DNA of 64,000 nucleotides, from assembly GCA_028293765.1 (NCBI GenBank), contig JAQGOG010000012.1, forward strand, positions 1 through 64,000. Direction: 5' to 3'. Positions 37,210 through 45,705 of this stretch are shown here, in pieces. Below the pieces are notes generated by a model. The model saw only the letters and a list, made by a program, of their open reading frames with translations, was not told where the DNA came from and did no database searches. The stretch comes from Gammaproteobacteria bacterium (GTDB lineage: Bacteria > Pseudomonadota > Gammaproteobacteria > Steroidobacterales > Steroidobacteraceae). How positions within the stretch are numbered: position 1 is the first letter of the stretch; each line of letters begins with the position of its first letter. The translations under genes and the position numbers were made by a program.

Positions 37210-37983
37210 ATGTTGAAGGTGTACGACACCGAGCTGCGTTCGCGCCTGCTGCTGGGAACCTCCCGCTATCCGTCGCCAGCGGTATTGGTGGAAGCGGTGA
37301 AAGCGTCCCGCGCGCAGGTGGTAACGGTCTCCCTGCGGCGCGAATCGAGTGGCGAGCGTGCGGGGCAGGGATTCTGGTCCATCATTCGCGATCTGGGCGT
37401 GCGCGTGCTGCCCAACACGGCGGGTTGCCACTCCGTGAAGGAGGCGGTGACGACGGCACAGATGGCGCGGGAAGTCTTCGGGACGACCTGGATAAAACTC
37501 GAAGTCATCGGTGAAGACGACACGCTGCAACCCGATGTGTTCGGCCTGGTCGAGGCGGCGCGGATCCTCTCGGCCGAAGGGTTCGAAGTATTTCCCTACA
37601 CGACCGAGGATCTCGTCGTGGCCGAGAAGCTACTGGCGGCGGGCTGCCGGGTGTTGATGCCCTGGGGCGCGCCGATCGGCTCGGGTCGCGGACTCAACAA
37701 TCTCTTCGGCCTGAAGGCGCTGCGGGCGCACTTCCCGGACGTCCCGCTGGTGATCGACGCCGGCATCGGCGTTCCGTCGCACGCGGCACAGGCCATGGAG
37801 CTCGGCTTCGATGCAGTGCTGATCAACACCGCCGTCGCGCGGGCGGCTCATCCGGCCCAGATGGCAGAGGCATTCGCACAGGCAATAGATGCGGGTCGCG
37901 CCGCTCGTCTCGCGGGACCGATGGAGCCGCGCGACCTCGCGATTCCCTCCACGCCGGTGATCGGCAAAGCCTTCCTGGGCTGA
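37210..37983 (+). CDS. thiG: Thiazole synthase ThiG
   Basis: The protein has 257 residues and a TIM barrel. Motifs include [35 protein letters not shown] (Schiff-base lysine region), [15 protein letters not shown] and [17 protein letters not shown] (phosphate site). ThiG builds the thiazole phosphate ring from deoxyxylulose phosphate, ThiS thiocarboxylate and the ThiO imine. It starts one base after the thiS stop. Confidence 0.97.
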   Translation: MLKVYDTELRSRLLLGTSRYPSPAVLVEAVKASRAQVVTVSLRRESSGERAGQGFWSIIRDLGVRVLPNTAGCHSVKEAVTTAQMAREVFGTTWIKLEVIGEDDTLQPDVFGLVEAARILSAEGFEVFPYTTEDLVVAEKLLAAGCRVLMPWGAPIGSGRGLNNLFGLKALRAHFPDVPLVIDAGIGVPSHAAQAMELGFDAVLINTAVARAAHPAQMAEAFAQAIDAGRAARLAGPMEPRDLAIPSTPVIGKAFLG

Positions 37984-37989
37984 GGTCAG

Positions 37990-38595
37990 ATGAAACTGCC
38001 ACGCGTCTATCCGATTGTCGACAGTGCCAGGTGGGTGGCACGGCTGCTGCCTCTGGGTGTGCAACTCGTGCAGCTGCGTATCAAAGACCGGTCCGCTGCC
38101 GATCTGCGCAGCGAGATTCGGGAGGCAAAAGCACTCTGCGCGCGCGCCGGCGCTCAGTTGGTCGTCAATGACTACTGGCTGCTCGCCATGGCTGAAGGCT
38201 GCGACTTCGTGCACCTGGGGCAGGGTGACCTGGAGACCGCCGACGTGGCGGCGTTGCGTAAAGCCGGCGTGAGGATTGGAATCAGTACCCACGACCACGT
38301 CGAGCTCGCGCGTGCGCTGGCCCTCGAGCCGGACTATCTGGCACTCGGACCGATCTATCCCACGATGCTCAAGGTCATGCCGTGGTCTCCGCAGGGACTC
38401 GAGCGCATCACCGAGTGGAAGCGTCGGGCGGGGGACATTCCGCTCGTGGCTATCGGCGGCCTCACCGTAGAAAGGTTGCCAGGGGCGTTTCGTGCCGGGG
38501 CGGATGTCGCCGCGGTGGTGAATGACATCGTCGGCAATCCCGATCCGGAGGCGCGCGTCAGGGAATGGCTTGCCGTTGCGAGTCGCGAGTCATGA
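37990..38595 (+). CDS. thiE: Thiamine-phosphate synthase ThiE
   Basis: The protein has 201 residues and a TIM barrel. Typical motifs are VQLRIKDR (pyrophosphate-binding), VVNDYWLLA, FVHLGQGDL, GISTHDHVELARA, YLALGPIYPT and PLVAIGGLT. It joins the pyrimidine pyrophosphate and thiazole phosphate into thiamine phosphate. Its stop overlaps the ThiF start by 4 bases. Confidence 0.95.
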   Translation: MKLPRVYPIVDSARWVARLLPLGVQLVQLRIKDRSAADLRSEIREAKALCARAGAQLVVNDYWLLAMAEGCDFVHLGQGDLETADVAALRKAGVRIGISTHDHVELARALALEPDYLALGPIYPTMLKVMPWSPQGLERITEWKRRAGDIPLVAIGGLTVERLPGAFRAGADVAAVVNDIVGNPDPEARVREWLAVASRES

Positions 38596-39566
38596 GCGAT
38601 CGGTATTCCCGCCAGACGGTCTTGCCGGAGGTGGGGACGGCGGGACAGGCGCGTCTGCGTGACGCTTGCGTCCTCGTCATCGGGGCTGGTGGGCTGGGGT
38701 CTGCGGTGTTGCAGTACCTCGCTGCTGCTGGCGTCGGGCGTTTGACGATAGTCGACCACGATCGGGTGGAGGAATCGAATCTGCATCGGCAGCCTATCTA
38801 TCGCATGGGCGACGTGGGGCTGCTGAAGGCGGAGGCGGCGCGCAAGACACTGCTGCAGGCCAATCCTCAGGTTCGAATCGACGCGCTCTGTGAGCGTCTG
38901 ACGCCTGCCAACGCAGCTCATTTGATCGCCGCGGCCGATCTCGTGGTCGATGCGGCCGACAGTTTCGCGGTCACCTATGTTGTGAGCGATGAGTGCCGTC
39001 GCGACAACAAGGCGCTGATCAGTGCCTCGGTGCTCGGGTTGTCGGGTTACGTCGGGGCGTTTTGCGGTGGGGCTCCGAGCTACCGTGCCGTGTTTCCGGA
39101 GATGCCCCGCCAGGCGGGGTCTTGTGCGCAGTCCGGGGTCCTGGGTACGGCTGTGGGGGTCATGGGGACCTTGCAGGCGCATATGGTTCTGGGGCTGTTG
39201 CTTGACCTGCAGCCTTCGGCGCTCGGGCAACTCGTCACGGTGGACTTCCGCACGCTGCGGTTCGGGGGATTCGCGTTCACTACGGCGCAGGAGCCGAGTG
39301 GTGGGGGCATTCCATTCATTTCGGCGGATCAGGTCGCTAACACCGACGTGGTCATCGATTTGCGCAGCCTGGCTGAGGCGCCCGTGTCGCCCTTCGCTGC
39401 CGCTTTGCGGATCGACGTCGACACGGTGGAGAGGGCTGGGAAGCAGTTTCCGCCAGAGCCGCGGATCGTGCTCTGTTGCCGCACCGGTGTGCGCGCCTGG
39501 CGGGCGGCCCGGGCGCTGCAACGACAGGGCCACCAGAATGTGGCGCTCATCGCGTTCGGCGAGTGA
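38592..39566 (+). CDS. thiF: ThiF/MoeB-type adenylyltransferase with C-terminal rhodanese domain
   Basis: The protein has 324 residues. The E1-like domain (1-225) has the ATP site VLVIGAGGLGSAVLQYL, the D-x-V-E-x-S-N-L-x-R-Q motif in VEESNLHRQPIY and SCAQSGVLGTAVGVMGTLQA. The rhodanese domain (about 240-324) has the active loop CCRTGVR (Cys296 to Arg301). It should adenylate ThiS and pass persulphide sulphur to it. The two CxxC zinc pairs of ThiF/MoeB are missing (the first reads SYRA at 163-166). A role in other sulphur-carrier activations is also possible. ATG 38592 overlaps thiE. Confidence 0.92.
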   Translation: MSDRYSRQTVLPEVGTAGQARLRDACVLVIGAGGLGSAVLQYLAAAGVGRLTIVDHDRVEESNLHRQPIYRMGDVGLLKAEAARKTLLQANPQVRIDALCERLTPANAAHLIAAADLVVDAADSFAVTYVVSDECRRDNKALISASVLGLSGYVGAFCGGAPSYRAVFPEMPRQAGSCAQSGVLGTAVGVMGTLQAHMVLGLLLDLQPSALGQLVTVDFRTLRFGGFAFTTAQEPSGGGIPFISADQVANTDVVIDLRSLAEAPVSPFAAALRIDVDTVERAGKQFPPEPRIVLCCRTGVRAWRAARALQRQGHQNVALIAFGE

Positions 39567-40345
39567 GCTCGCGAGATCTTCCGGCGAAGGAGGCGACGCG
39601 CGGACGACCTGCGGTGCTCGTTATCGCTGCGACGGATTCCAGCGGCGGAGCCGGACTCACTCGCGACGTCAGGGTACTCACCGATCTCTCGGTGGACGCT
39701 TTGTGCGCGGTCACCGCAGTCACGGCGCAATCGGACTCACGAGTCGCTGCCGTTTACCATATCCCGCCGGAGGTCATTCGCGCGCAGATTCTCGCTGCGT
39801 GTGAAGCGAGGCGGGTAGGAGCCATCAAGATAGGAATGCTCGGCACGCGGGCAACGGTCGAGGCCGTCGTGCAGAGCCTGCCGCCTAGCGCCGCTGTGCC
39901 GATTGTGTTGGATCCTGTGTTGGTGTCGTCGTCGGGGGGTGTGCTTCTCGATGCGGAAGGGCGCGCGGCGATGCTGGAGAGGCTGTTTCCGCGTGTGACG
40001 ATCGTCACGCCTAATGTTCCGGAAGCGGCGGCGCTTTTGAACGAAAAGCCAGCGACGGGGGAGGATGCACTGATCCGGCAGGGGCAGCGTCTGTTGGCGC
40101 TGGGGCCTCAGGTTGTTCTGCTCAAAGGGGGGCACAGTGAGGGGGAGGAAGCGGTAGATCTCCTGGTTACTGGGCACGGGATCGTGCATAGGATCGTTTC
40201 GGCACGGGTTCGGGCGACTAGCCGCGGGACGGGGTGTGCATTGGCCTCCGCCATTGCTGCGGGACTGGCCTCCGGTGCGCCGATGCTCGCAGCCTGTCAA
40301 CAGGCAAAGCGCTATGTGATGGATATGCTGAGGGGAGCACGCTAA
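39563..40345 (+). CDS. thiD: Hydroxymethylpyrimidine (phosphate) kinase ThiD
   Basis: The protein has 260 residues and a ribokinase fold. Motifs are AATDSSGGAGLTRDV (substrate site), KIGMLG, LDPVLVSSSGG, TPNVPEA and the C-terminal anion hole RGTGCALASAIAAGLA. It phosphorylates HMP and HMP-phosphate to the pyrophosphate used by ThiE. GTG 39563 overlaps the ThiF stop by 4 bases. Longer starts would lie inside thiF and are not protein-like. It is the last gene of the thiamine operon. Confidence 0.94.
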   Translation: MSSRDLPAKEATRGRPAVLVIAATDSSGGAGLTRDVRVLTDLSVDALCAVTAVTAQSDSRVAAVYHIPPEVIRAQILAACEARRVGAIKIGMLGTRATVEAVVQSLPPSAAVPIVLDPVLVSSSGGVLLDAEGRAAMLERLFPRVTIVTPNVPEAAALLNEKPATGEDALIRQGQRLLALGPQVVLLKGGHSEGEEAVDLLVTGHGIVHRIVSARVRATSRGTGCALASAIAAGLASGAPMLAACQQAKRYVMDMLRGAR

Positions 40346-40590
40346 GCCGCACTTTTTCGCGCATCGATCCGCGCGAATCGACGGGGTTCCGGTCAAGGTT
40401 TGCGGGTACCGCAGTCCGACGGGACCTTGAAAGCGCACGTCTTTAGGTGCCCGGGACGCAGCCGACCGACTGATTCGACTCACGCAAGGTCGAGCGGAAG
40501 CGGGTCCTTCCGGGGCCCACTTCGCTGGCGGAAACGGTCGGCGGCGTTTTGCCATCTTTTCTCCACGTGCGCGGTGATAAGCTTGCGTCC

Positions 40591-41124
40591 GTGACGACAC
40601 GACCCTTGCTCGCGGGCACATTCGTTGCGCTGGCGCTGGCCCATGCACATGCCAATACGAAGGACGTCGCCCCGGTTCCGGCGAGCATCGCAGCGCCCGC
40701 GGGTGAGAAAATAGTCCTGCGAGCCCATGCGTCGGGAGCTCAGATCTACATCTGCGGACCGGGCGCCGACGGCAAGCCGCAATGGACGCTGAAGGCACCG
40801 CAAGCCGATCTGCACGATCGCAAGGGCGCCGTCATCGGGCGCCACTACGCCGGGCCTGCCTGGAAACTCACTGACGGTAGCGAAGTCACCGGCAAAGCGG
40901 TCGCTCGGGCGGACTCGCCGGATCCGCAATCGATCCCCTGGCTGCTGCTGACCGCCACCGGCCATTCCGGCGAAGGTGTGTTGGCTGACGTGACCAGCGT
41001 CCAGCGCATTCACACCAGGGGCGGACAGCCTCCGCCGGCAGCCGGCTGCGACGCTTCGAAGCTCAACAGCGAGGCGAAGAGCAGCTACACCGCCGACTAT
41101 TATTTTTACGCGGCCGCGAAATAG
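40591..41124 (+). CDS. DUF3455-type exported protein
   Basis: The protein has 177 residues when started at GTG 40591. A signal peptide ends near AHAHA, after which a soluble periplasmic domain has GEKIVLRAHASGAQIYICG, KAPQADLHDRKGAVIGRHY and TGHSGEGVLADVTSVQRIHT. This is the layout of DUF3455 proteins, with one Cys in the YxC motif and a second near the end. The function is not known. No coupling to neighbouring genes is seen. Confidence 0.8.
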   Translation: MTTRPLLAGTFVALALAHAHANTKDVAPVPASIAAPAGEKIVLRAHASGAQIYICGPGADGKPQWTLKAPQADLHDRKGAVIGRHYAGPAWKLTDGSEVTGKAVARADSPDPQSIPWLLLTATGHSGEGVLADVTSVQRIHTRGGQPPPAAGCDASKLNSEAKSSYTADYYFYAAAK

Positions 41125-41126
41125 GG

Positions 41127-41351
41127 CGGTTTCCGGATCTCATCACGCGGCGGCTGCTCAAGGCCGCACTTGCAGGCGCCTCAGCTCCCTTACTCCGATG
41201 CAAGGGAACTTGGGTGCGCATTGCCGATCCAGTGGCTGAGGGCAGAGTTGTCAGGGGCTTCGAGGGCCTGGACGTAGGTGACAGGGTGCGGGTCGAGCTC
41301 ATTCATACCGATACGGCGCGGGGATTTATCGATTTCGCGCGCTCCCGCTAG
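41127..41351 (+). pseudogene. RNB-domain exoribonuclease remnant, internal deletion
   Basis: One frame, without a start, reads RFPDLITRRLLKAALAGASA, a segment from the late RNB domain of RNase II/R-like enzymes, and then KGTWVRIADPVAEGRVVRG followed by LDVGDRVRVELIHTDTARG and FIDFARSR with a stop at 41351. The second part is the C-terminal S1-like end of the same family. The sequence between the two (on the order of 80-100 residues in the family) is missing, as is everything before the first. A non-functional relic. Assignment rests on motif recall. Confidence 0.7.
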
Positions 41352-41421
41352 CCCTTGATGTGCGGCGCTTCAGCCCGCATCTCTGGTGCAGGTTCGTGGC
41401 TTTTCCGACTGAGGCAATGAC

Positions 41422-42270
41422 ATGTTAATGCTCAAACGGTTTGCAGCTCCCCTGGTACTGGTCTTCGCTATGGCTTGCACCGTGCCGGTGCTGGCCGCTG
41501 CCGATCCGACCGAACACCAGGTGTACGAGGCCGCGGCGGCGGGTCACCTGGATCAGGCACAGAAGATGATGGACCAGGTGCTGCGCGACCATCCCAGCAG
41601 CGCAAGGGCTCATTTCGTCGAGGCGGAGCTTGCTGCCAAGGCGCGGGACCTGCCCAGAGCGCGGCAGGAACTGGCTCGGGCGCAGCAATTGGATCCCACG
41701 CTGTCCTTTGAGAAGCCCGAAGCAGTCCAGGCGCTGCAGAGGGAACTGGCTCGTGGCAGCGTCTTTCGCAACGCGCCCCGGGCCGCGCCAGCTCGCTCAT
41801 CAGTTCCATGGGGAATGATTCTGTTGATCGTGGGGGGCGTCGCCGTCCTCTGGGCCATCCTGCGCAGGCGTAGCCAGCCGCAGTACGGCTATCAGCAGTA
41901 CCCGGGCGCGGTCTCTACTCCAGCTGGCGCGCCTGGCGGGCCTGGTGGCTATGGCCCCGGCGGTGGCTACGGCCCCGGAATGGGCGGTGGCGGCATGGGC
42001 TCCGGAATCGTCGGTGGCCTTGCCAGCGGCTTGGCCATCGGAGCGGGCGTTGCGGCCGGCGAGGAACTCGTTCGGCATGCGATCGATGGACGCGAGGGCA
42101 ACGTCGTGCCGGGCGGGGGTGAAACCCGCGAGCCGCCGCCGGAGAACGACAACGACAATATGGGCGGTTCCGACTTCGGCTCGTCCGATGGCGGAGGCTC
42201 GTGGGATGACGGCGGGGGCTCCTTCGGTGGCGGCGACGGGGGCGGTGGCGGTGGCGGCGACTGGAGCTGA
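41422..42270 (+). CDS. Exported TPR protein with membrane helix and Gly-rich tail
   Basis: The protein has 282 residues: a signal peptide (MLMLKRFAAPLVLVFAMACT; cleavage near VLAAA), a TPR-like helical pair (HQVYEAAAAGHLDQAQKMMD and ARAHFVEAELAAKARDLPRA), a membrane helix (WGMILLIVGGVAVLWAILRR) and a long Gly/Pro/Tyr-rich stretch with a second glycine-alanine hydrophobic patch. It ends in a Gly/Asp/Ser-rich tail (SFGGGDGGGGGGGDWS), as do TPM-domain (YgcG-like) membrane proteins. The function is unknown, perhaps envelope organisation. Confidence 0.7.
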   Translation: MLMLKRFAAPLVLVFAMACTVPVLAAADPTEHQVYEAAAAGHLDQAQKMMDQVLRDHPSSARAHFVEAELAAKARDLPRARQELARAQQLDPTLSFEKPEAVQALQRELARGSVFRNAPRAAPARSSVPWGMILLIVGGVAVLWAILRRRSQPQYGYQQYPGAVSTPAGAPGGPGGYGPGGGYGPGMGGGGMGSGIVGGLASGLAIGAGVAAGEELVRHAIDGREGNVVPGGGETREPPPENDNDNMGGSDFGSSDGGGSWDDGGGSFGGGDGGGGGGGDWS

Positions 42271-42390
42271 AGTATTCGTAGGCTGCCGCTCGCTCGCGCC
42301 TGCTCTGCTTCGTTGCAACCCGCTGTTGGGTATGACGTTATAGGACGTTAAGGGCGCCTTCGGTGGCCAGCATGACGGCGTGCTAAAGTC

Positions 42391-43638
42391 GTGCTCATGC
42401 TGGACCCCGAACAAGTGGCCGCTCGCGCGGATCGCATCCGGGCGAGCGGCTTACTCGGGCGTTCGGGGCAGCTCAGCCGCCTGTTCGATTACCTCGTCGA
42501 GTGCTCCGTCCTCGGTAAGGCTCCGAAGGAGATCGAGATTGCGGTCGAGGCGTTGGGTCGCGGGGCCGACTTCGACGTCACGCAAGACGCGGTCGTGCGC
42601 GTCTACGTGCACAAGCTGCGGCGTCGGCTGGATGAGTTTTACAGTGGACCCGGATCCGAGGACGCCAGCCGGATCGTGATTGCCCGGGGAGAGTATCGCC
42701 TCTGCCTCGAGTCCAACAACGCTGCGGCGATCGAGACGCCGCTGCCGGTTCGGCCGCCTCTGTCTCTGGGCAACAAGTGGCTTCTCCTGGCCCTCGCGGC
42801 CTCTCTAATTATCAACGTGTCGCTGGTCGGTTTTGGACACTTCAACCAGGTCCCGGTCGACGACACCCTGGCGCGGGTACGCGCCAATCCCATCTGGTCG
42901 CCGATCCTCAGCGACGACCTGCCGATCGTCATCGTGGTCGGCGACTACTACATTTTCGGGGAAACCGACGACTCGATGCTGGTCAAGCGCATGATCCGCG
43001 AGTTTGGGATCAATTCGCACCGGGAGCTGGAGGAATACTCCCAGGACCATCCGGAAGTCGCCGAGCGATACATGGATCTGGGCCTCTCGTACCTGCCGAC
43101 GTCGGTGGCGCCGGCGTTGCGCGAGCTCATGCCTATCGTTTCCGTAGCGAAGAAACGCGTCCGCGTGGTGACGATGTCCGAAATGACCCCCGACCTGCTG
43201 ACGCAGGCCCATATCGTCTATGTGGGCTACCTCAGCGGACTCGGCATGTTGCGGCGAGTAGTGTTCGCCGGTTCGCAGTTCGCCATCGGTGAAACTTATG
43301 ACGAGCTCATCGACCGCAAGAGCGCGCATCACTACATCAGTCAGAGCAGCAGCCTGTGGCGCGGCGACCCGAACTACAAGGACTACGGCTACTTCTCCAC
43401 GTTCGCGGGCTCCAATGGGAATCGGATCATCGTAATCGCCGGCACGCGGGACGTCGCTCTCGCCAACACCGCGGAAGCGCTCGCGCATCCGCAGTCCTTG
43501 GAGAAATTAGCCGGGCGAACTACTGGCGGTCGGGATTTTGAGGCGCTCTACGAGGTCTACGGCATGCAGGGCACTAACGTGGACAGCAGGCTGCTGACCA
43601 CCGCGCCCCTCAATACCGCCGCGATCTGGCGAAACTAA
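42391..43638 (+). CDS. Probable membrane-bound winged-helix regulator with extracytoplasmic domain
   Basis: The protein has 415 residues (GTG 42391; ATG 42397 is an alternative). The first 90 residues, with LSRLFDYLVECSVLGKAPKE and VTQDAVVRVYVHKLRRRLDE, match the DNA-binding-like domain found at the N-terminus of many acidobacterial and proteobacterial membrane regulators. One membrane helix follows (about 127-148, KWLLLALAASLIINVSLVGF), then a 260-residue domain that should face the periplasm (IVIVVGDYYIFGE, RVRVVTMSEMT). The layout resembles ToxR-type one-component regulators. DNA binding is inferred, not shown. No target is apparent. Confidence 0.65.
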   Translation: MLMLDPEQVAARADRIRASGLLGRSGQLSRLFDYLVECSVLGKAPKEIEIAVEALGRGADFDVTQDAVVRVYVHKLRRRLDEFYSGPGSEDASRIVIARGEYRLCLESNNAAAIETPLPVRPPLSLGNKWLLLALAASLIINVSLVGFGHFNQVPVDDTLARVRANPIWSPILSDDLPIVIVVGDYYIFGETDDSMLVKRMIREFGINSHRELEEYSQDHPEVAERYMDLGLSYLPTSVAPALRELMPIVSVAKKRVRVVTMSEMTPDLLTQAHIVYVGYLSGLGMLRRVVFAGSQFAIGETYDELIDRKSAHHYISQSSSLWRGDPNYKDYGYFSTFAGSNGNRIIVIAGTRDVALANTAEALAHPQSLEKLAGRTTGGRDFEALYEVYGMQGTNVDSRLLTTAPLNTAAIWRN

Positions 43639-43639
43639 G

Positions 43640-43666
43640 GAGTCTGCGCCGCGACGGCGCAGACTC
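43640..43666. terminator. Bidirectional terminator hairpin
   Basis: An 11-bp perfect stem (gagtctgcgcc / ggcgcagactc) with loop gcgac sits between the convergent genes ending at 43638 and 43676. There is no long U-tract on either strand. Confidence 0.6.
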
Positions 43667-43675
43667 GCGAGTCGC

Positions 43676-45301
43676 TCAGTGAGTCTTGCCGATGAACGCC
43701 GCGACGTTATCGTGCAGGGCCTTCAGATCCGGCTCGTGCACGTAGACCATGTGCCCCGAGGTGTAGAAGTGTGTTTCGATATTCCCCTGCAGGGACTGTG
43801 GTATCGGCAGCTGCTGCAGCTCGTAAAGCGCCGCGAAGAACGGCGTGGCGATGTCGAAGTAACCGCCGTTCAATTGGACCTTCAGATTGGGGTTCTGCTT
43901 CATCGCGGTTGCGAGGTCGGGCTCCACGTTGGTGGCCTGCGGCACCTTTGAGGGGGCTCCCGGTGGCTGGTGGAGGTAATCCCAGAGCTTGTCGATGTCG
44001 GCCTCTGCCTTGTAGATCTTCCGGTCGCCGAACTTGAGCGTCCTGCGGACGTAATCGTTGAACGCGGACACGTACGCCGAAGCGATGGCCGCGGACTGCG
44101 GATCGTATTCGGCTTCCTTGCTCATGGGGTCGAGCGTGGGGCCGGCGAAGCGGCTGTCGAGCCGCCCGGTCGTCAGCTCGCTGCCGAGCAGAGTTTTCTC
44201 GAATTCACCGGCGTTGATCCGCAGGTTCGCCCGCTGGATGTAGTCCACCGGCAGACCCGTGTAGCCCTGCAGCTTCGCTGCGATTGCAGCCTTGCGTTCG
44301 GCAGACAACGTGTTGCCCGCCGCAAGCGCCGGCCAGTAATCGGTCAGCGCGAACTGCTCCACTTCACTCAGAAATGCTTCGAGCGAGGCCGCCTGATTCG
44401 GCAGCTTGTGGTGATACCAGGCCGTTGCCGCATAGGTCGGCAAGGCAAGGACGTAAGGTTGATCCACGCCAGGATTGAACTGAGGAGCGTCCGCGCTATT
44501 GTCGAATGAGAGGATCTGCGAAAGCAGAATGACGCCGTTCAGGTCGAGAGACTTCTCACTCTGCAGGACGTACGCGAGCACCGCGGAGCGCGTCGTTCCA
44601 TAGCTCTCGCCGAACAGATACTTCGGTGAGTTCCAGCGGCCATGACGCGCCAGGAATTCGACGATGAAGTTGGCAAACGCGTGGGCGTCCTGGTCGACTC
44701 CATAGAACGCTTTCTCCTTGTCAGCGCCGCGCAGGTGGCCGAAACCCGTGCCAGGCGCGTCGATGAAGACCAGGTCGCTCGCGTCGAGCAGGCTGTATTC
44801 GTTGTCGACGAGTCGATAGGGAGCCCCCGGGCTGTGCGCGTCGTTGGCGGTCAGCACGCGCTTCGGGCCAAACGCACCCATGTGGAGCCACACGGTCGAG
44901 GAGCCCGGTCCGCCGTTGTAAAGAAACGTAATGGGCCGCTGGGCATCTTCGTGGTCACCCTTGAAGTAGGCGACGTACGACATGCCTGCTTCGGGCGGCT
45001 GCGGCGGCGGGGATCCCGAGCGTTCCGCGGCGGGCGGCGGCGGATCGTCATCGAGAGGATCCTTCAAGTGAACGACGAGTACGCCGGCCTCCGCCTTGTA
45101 GGAGAACTTCTGGTTACCGGCGTTGAGGGAGCCCTGCGTGACCTGGCTTTCGTCGGCCAGATGCCGCGGAGCATCCTTCTCTTCGGCTGCGGGCTCGGAT
45201 TTGGCGGCCTCGTGCTCAGCCTCCTTGGCGTACAGCGGGCCGGAAGCCGCGACCAGAGAGGCGCAAAAGACTAGCAGGCCGTAGGAATTGCGGCGGGTCA
45301 T
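43676..45301 (-). CDS. S10-family serine carboxypeptidase
   Basis: The protein has 541 residues with a signal peptide ending near LYAKEA. The alpha/beta hydrolase core carries the oxyanion motif NGGPGSSTVWLHMG, the nucleophile in YLFGESYGTTRSA, an Asp in NGGYFDIATPF and the His in TSGHMVYVHEP, the full S10 catalytic triad. S10 peptidases remove C-terminal residues, mostly at acidic pH. It would act in the periplasm or outside the cell. It sits next to a fragmentary subtilase and an S53 peptidase. Confidence 0.93.
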   Translation of the reverse strand: MTRRNSYGLLVFCASLVAASGPLYAKEAEHEAAKSEPAAEEKDAPRHLADESQVTQGSLNAGNQKFSYKAEAGVLVVHLKDPLDDDPPPPAAERSGSPPPQPPEAGMSYVAYFKGDHEDAQRPITFLYNGGPGSSTVWLHMGAFGPKRVLTANDAHSPGAPYRLVDNEYSLLDASDLVFIDAPGTGFGHLRGADKEKAFYGVDQDAHAFANFIVEFLARHGRWNSPKYLFGESYGTTRSAVLAYVLQSEKSLDLNGVILLSQILSFDNSADAPQFNPGVDQPYVLALPTYAATAWYHHKLPNQAASLEAFLSEVEQFALTDYWPALAAGNTLSAERKAAIAAKLQGYTGLPVDYIQRANLRINAGEFEKTLLGSELTTGRLDSRFAGPTLDPMSKEAEYDPQSAAIASAYVSAFNDYVRRTLKFGDRKIYKAEADIDKLWDYLHQPPGAPSKVPQATNVEPDLATAMKQNPNLKVQLNGGYFDIATPFFAALYELQQLPIPQSLQGNIETHFYTSGHMVYVHEPDLKALHDNVAAFIGKTH

Positions 45302-45409
45302 AAATTAAGTGTCCACCTGAGGTCAGCCTTGGGCGCCGGCATTATAGGGAATCGCTCGCCGCCGACCATAACCACCGCATCAGGAGCAGGCCGCCCAGCG
45401 ATAGGAGCG

Positions 45410-45643
45410 TCACTTCGAGCTGTGGCCGTCGTTTCCGGCCGAGGAGAAGTAGGCGACGCCCTGAGATTTGATCGCTTGCGCTACCACGCCGTCTCGAAAG
45501 AACGGCTCGTCCGCATAACCGACGTCATCGTCGATGACTTTCGCGCCCGCGTTAGCGAGAGCAAGAATTCCGCTGGCAAAGTCGGCTTGCGTATTCACTG
45601 CTGTATAGAAGGCGAGCTTCGCGATGCGCGAGACTGCATGCAA
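45410..45643 (-). pseudogene. Subtilisin-like (S8) peptidase fragment
   Basis: A 77-residue frame reads KLAFYTAVNTQADFASGILA, LANAGAKVIDDDVGYADEPF and GVVAQAIKSQGVAYFSSAGN, the central strand-loop region of S8 proteases that contains the oxyanion asparagine (SSAGND). The catalytic Asp, His and Ser regions are absent on both sides, and no homology continues beyond. A relic of a once complete gene between two intact peptidase genes. The opening TTG is not meaningful. Confidence 0.75.
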
Positions 45644-45705
45644 GCAAAAACCAGTGGCGCTACACTCGAATCGCTATTTCTTGCAGGCTCATCGCGAGGG
45701 ACGCT

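Noticed and set aside
45410-45643. Treating the S8 fragment as a real small gene
   Set aside because: It lacks catalytic residues and a credible start, so it is reported as a pseudogene.
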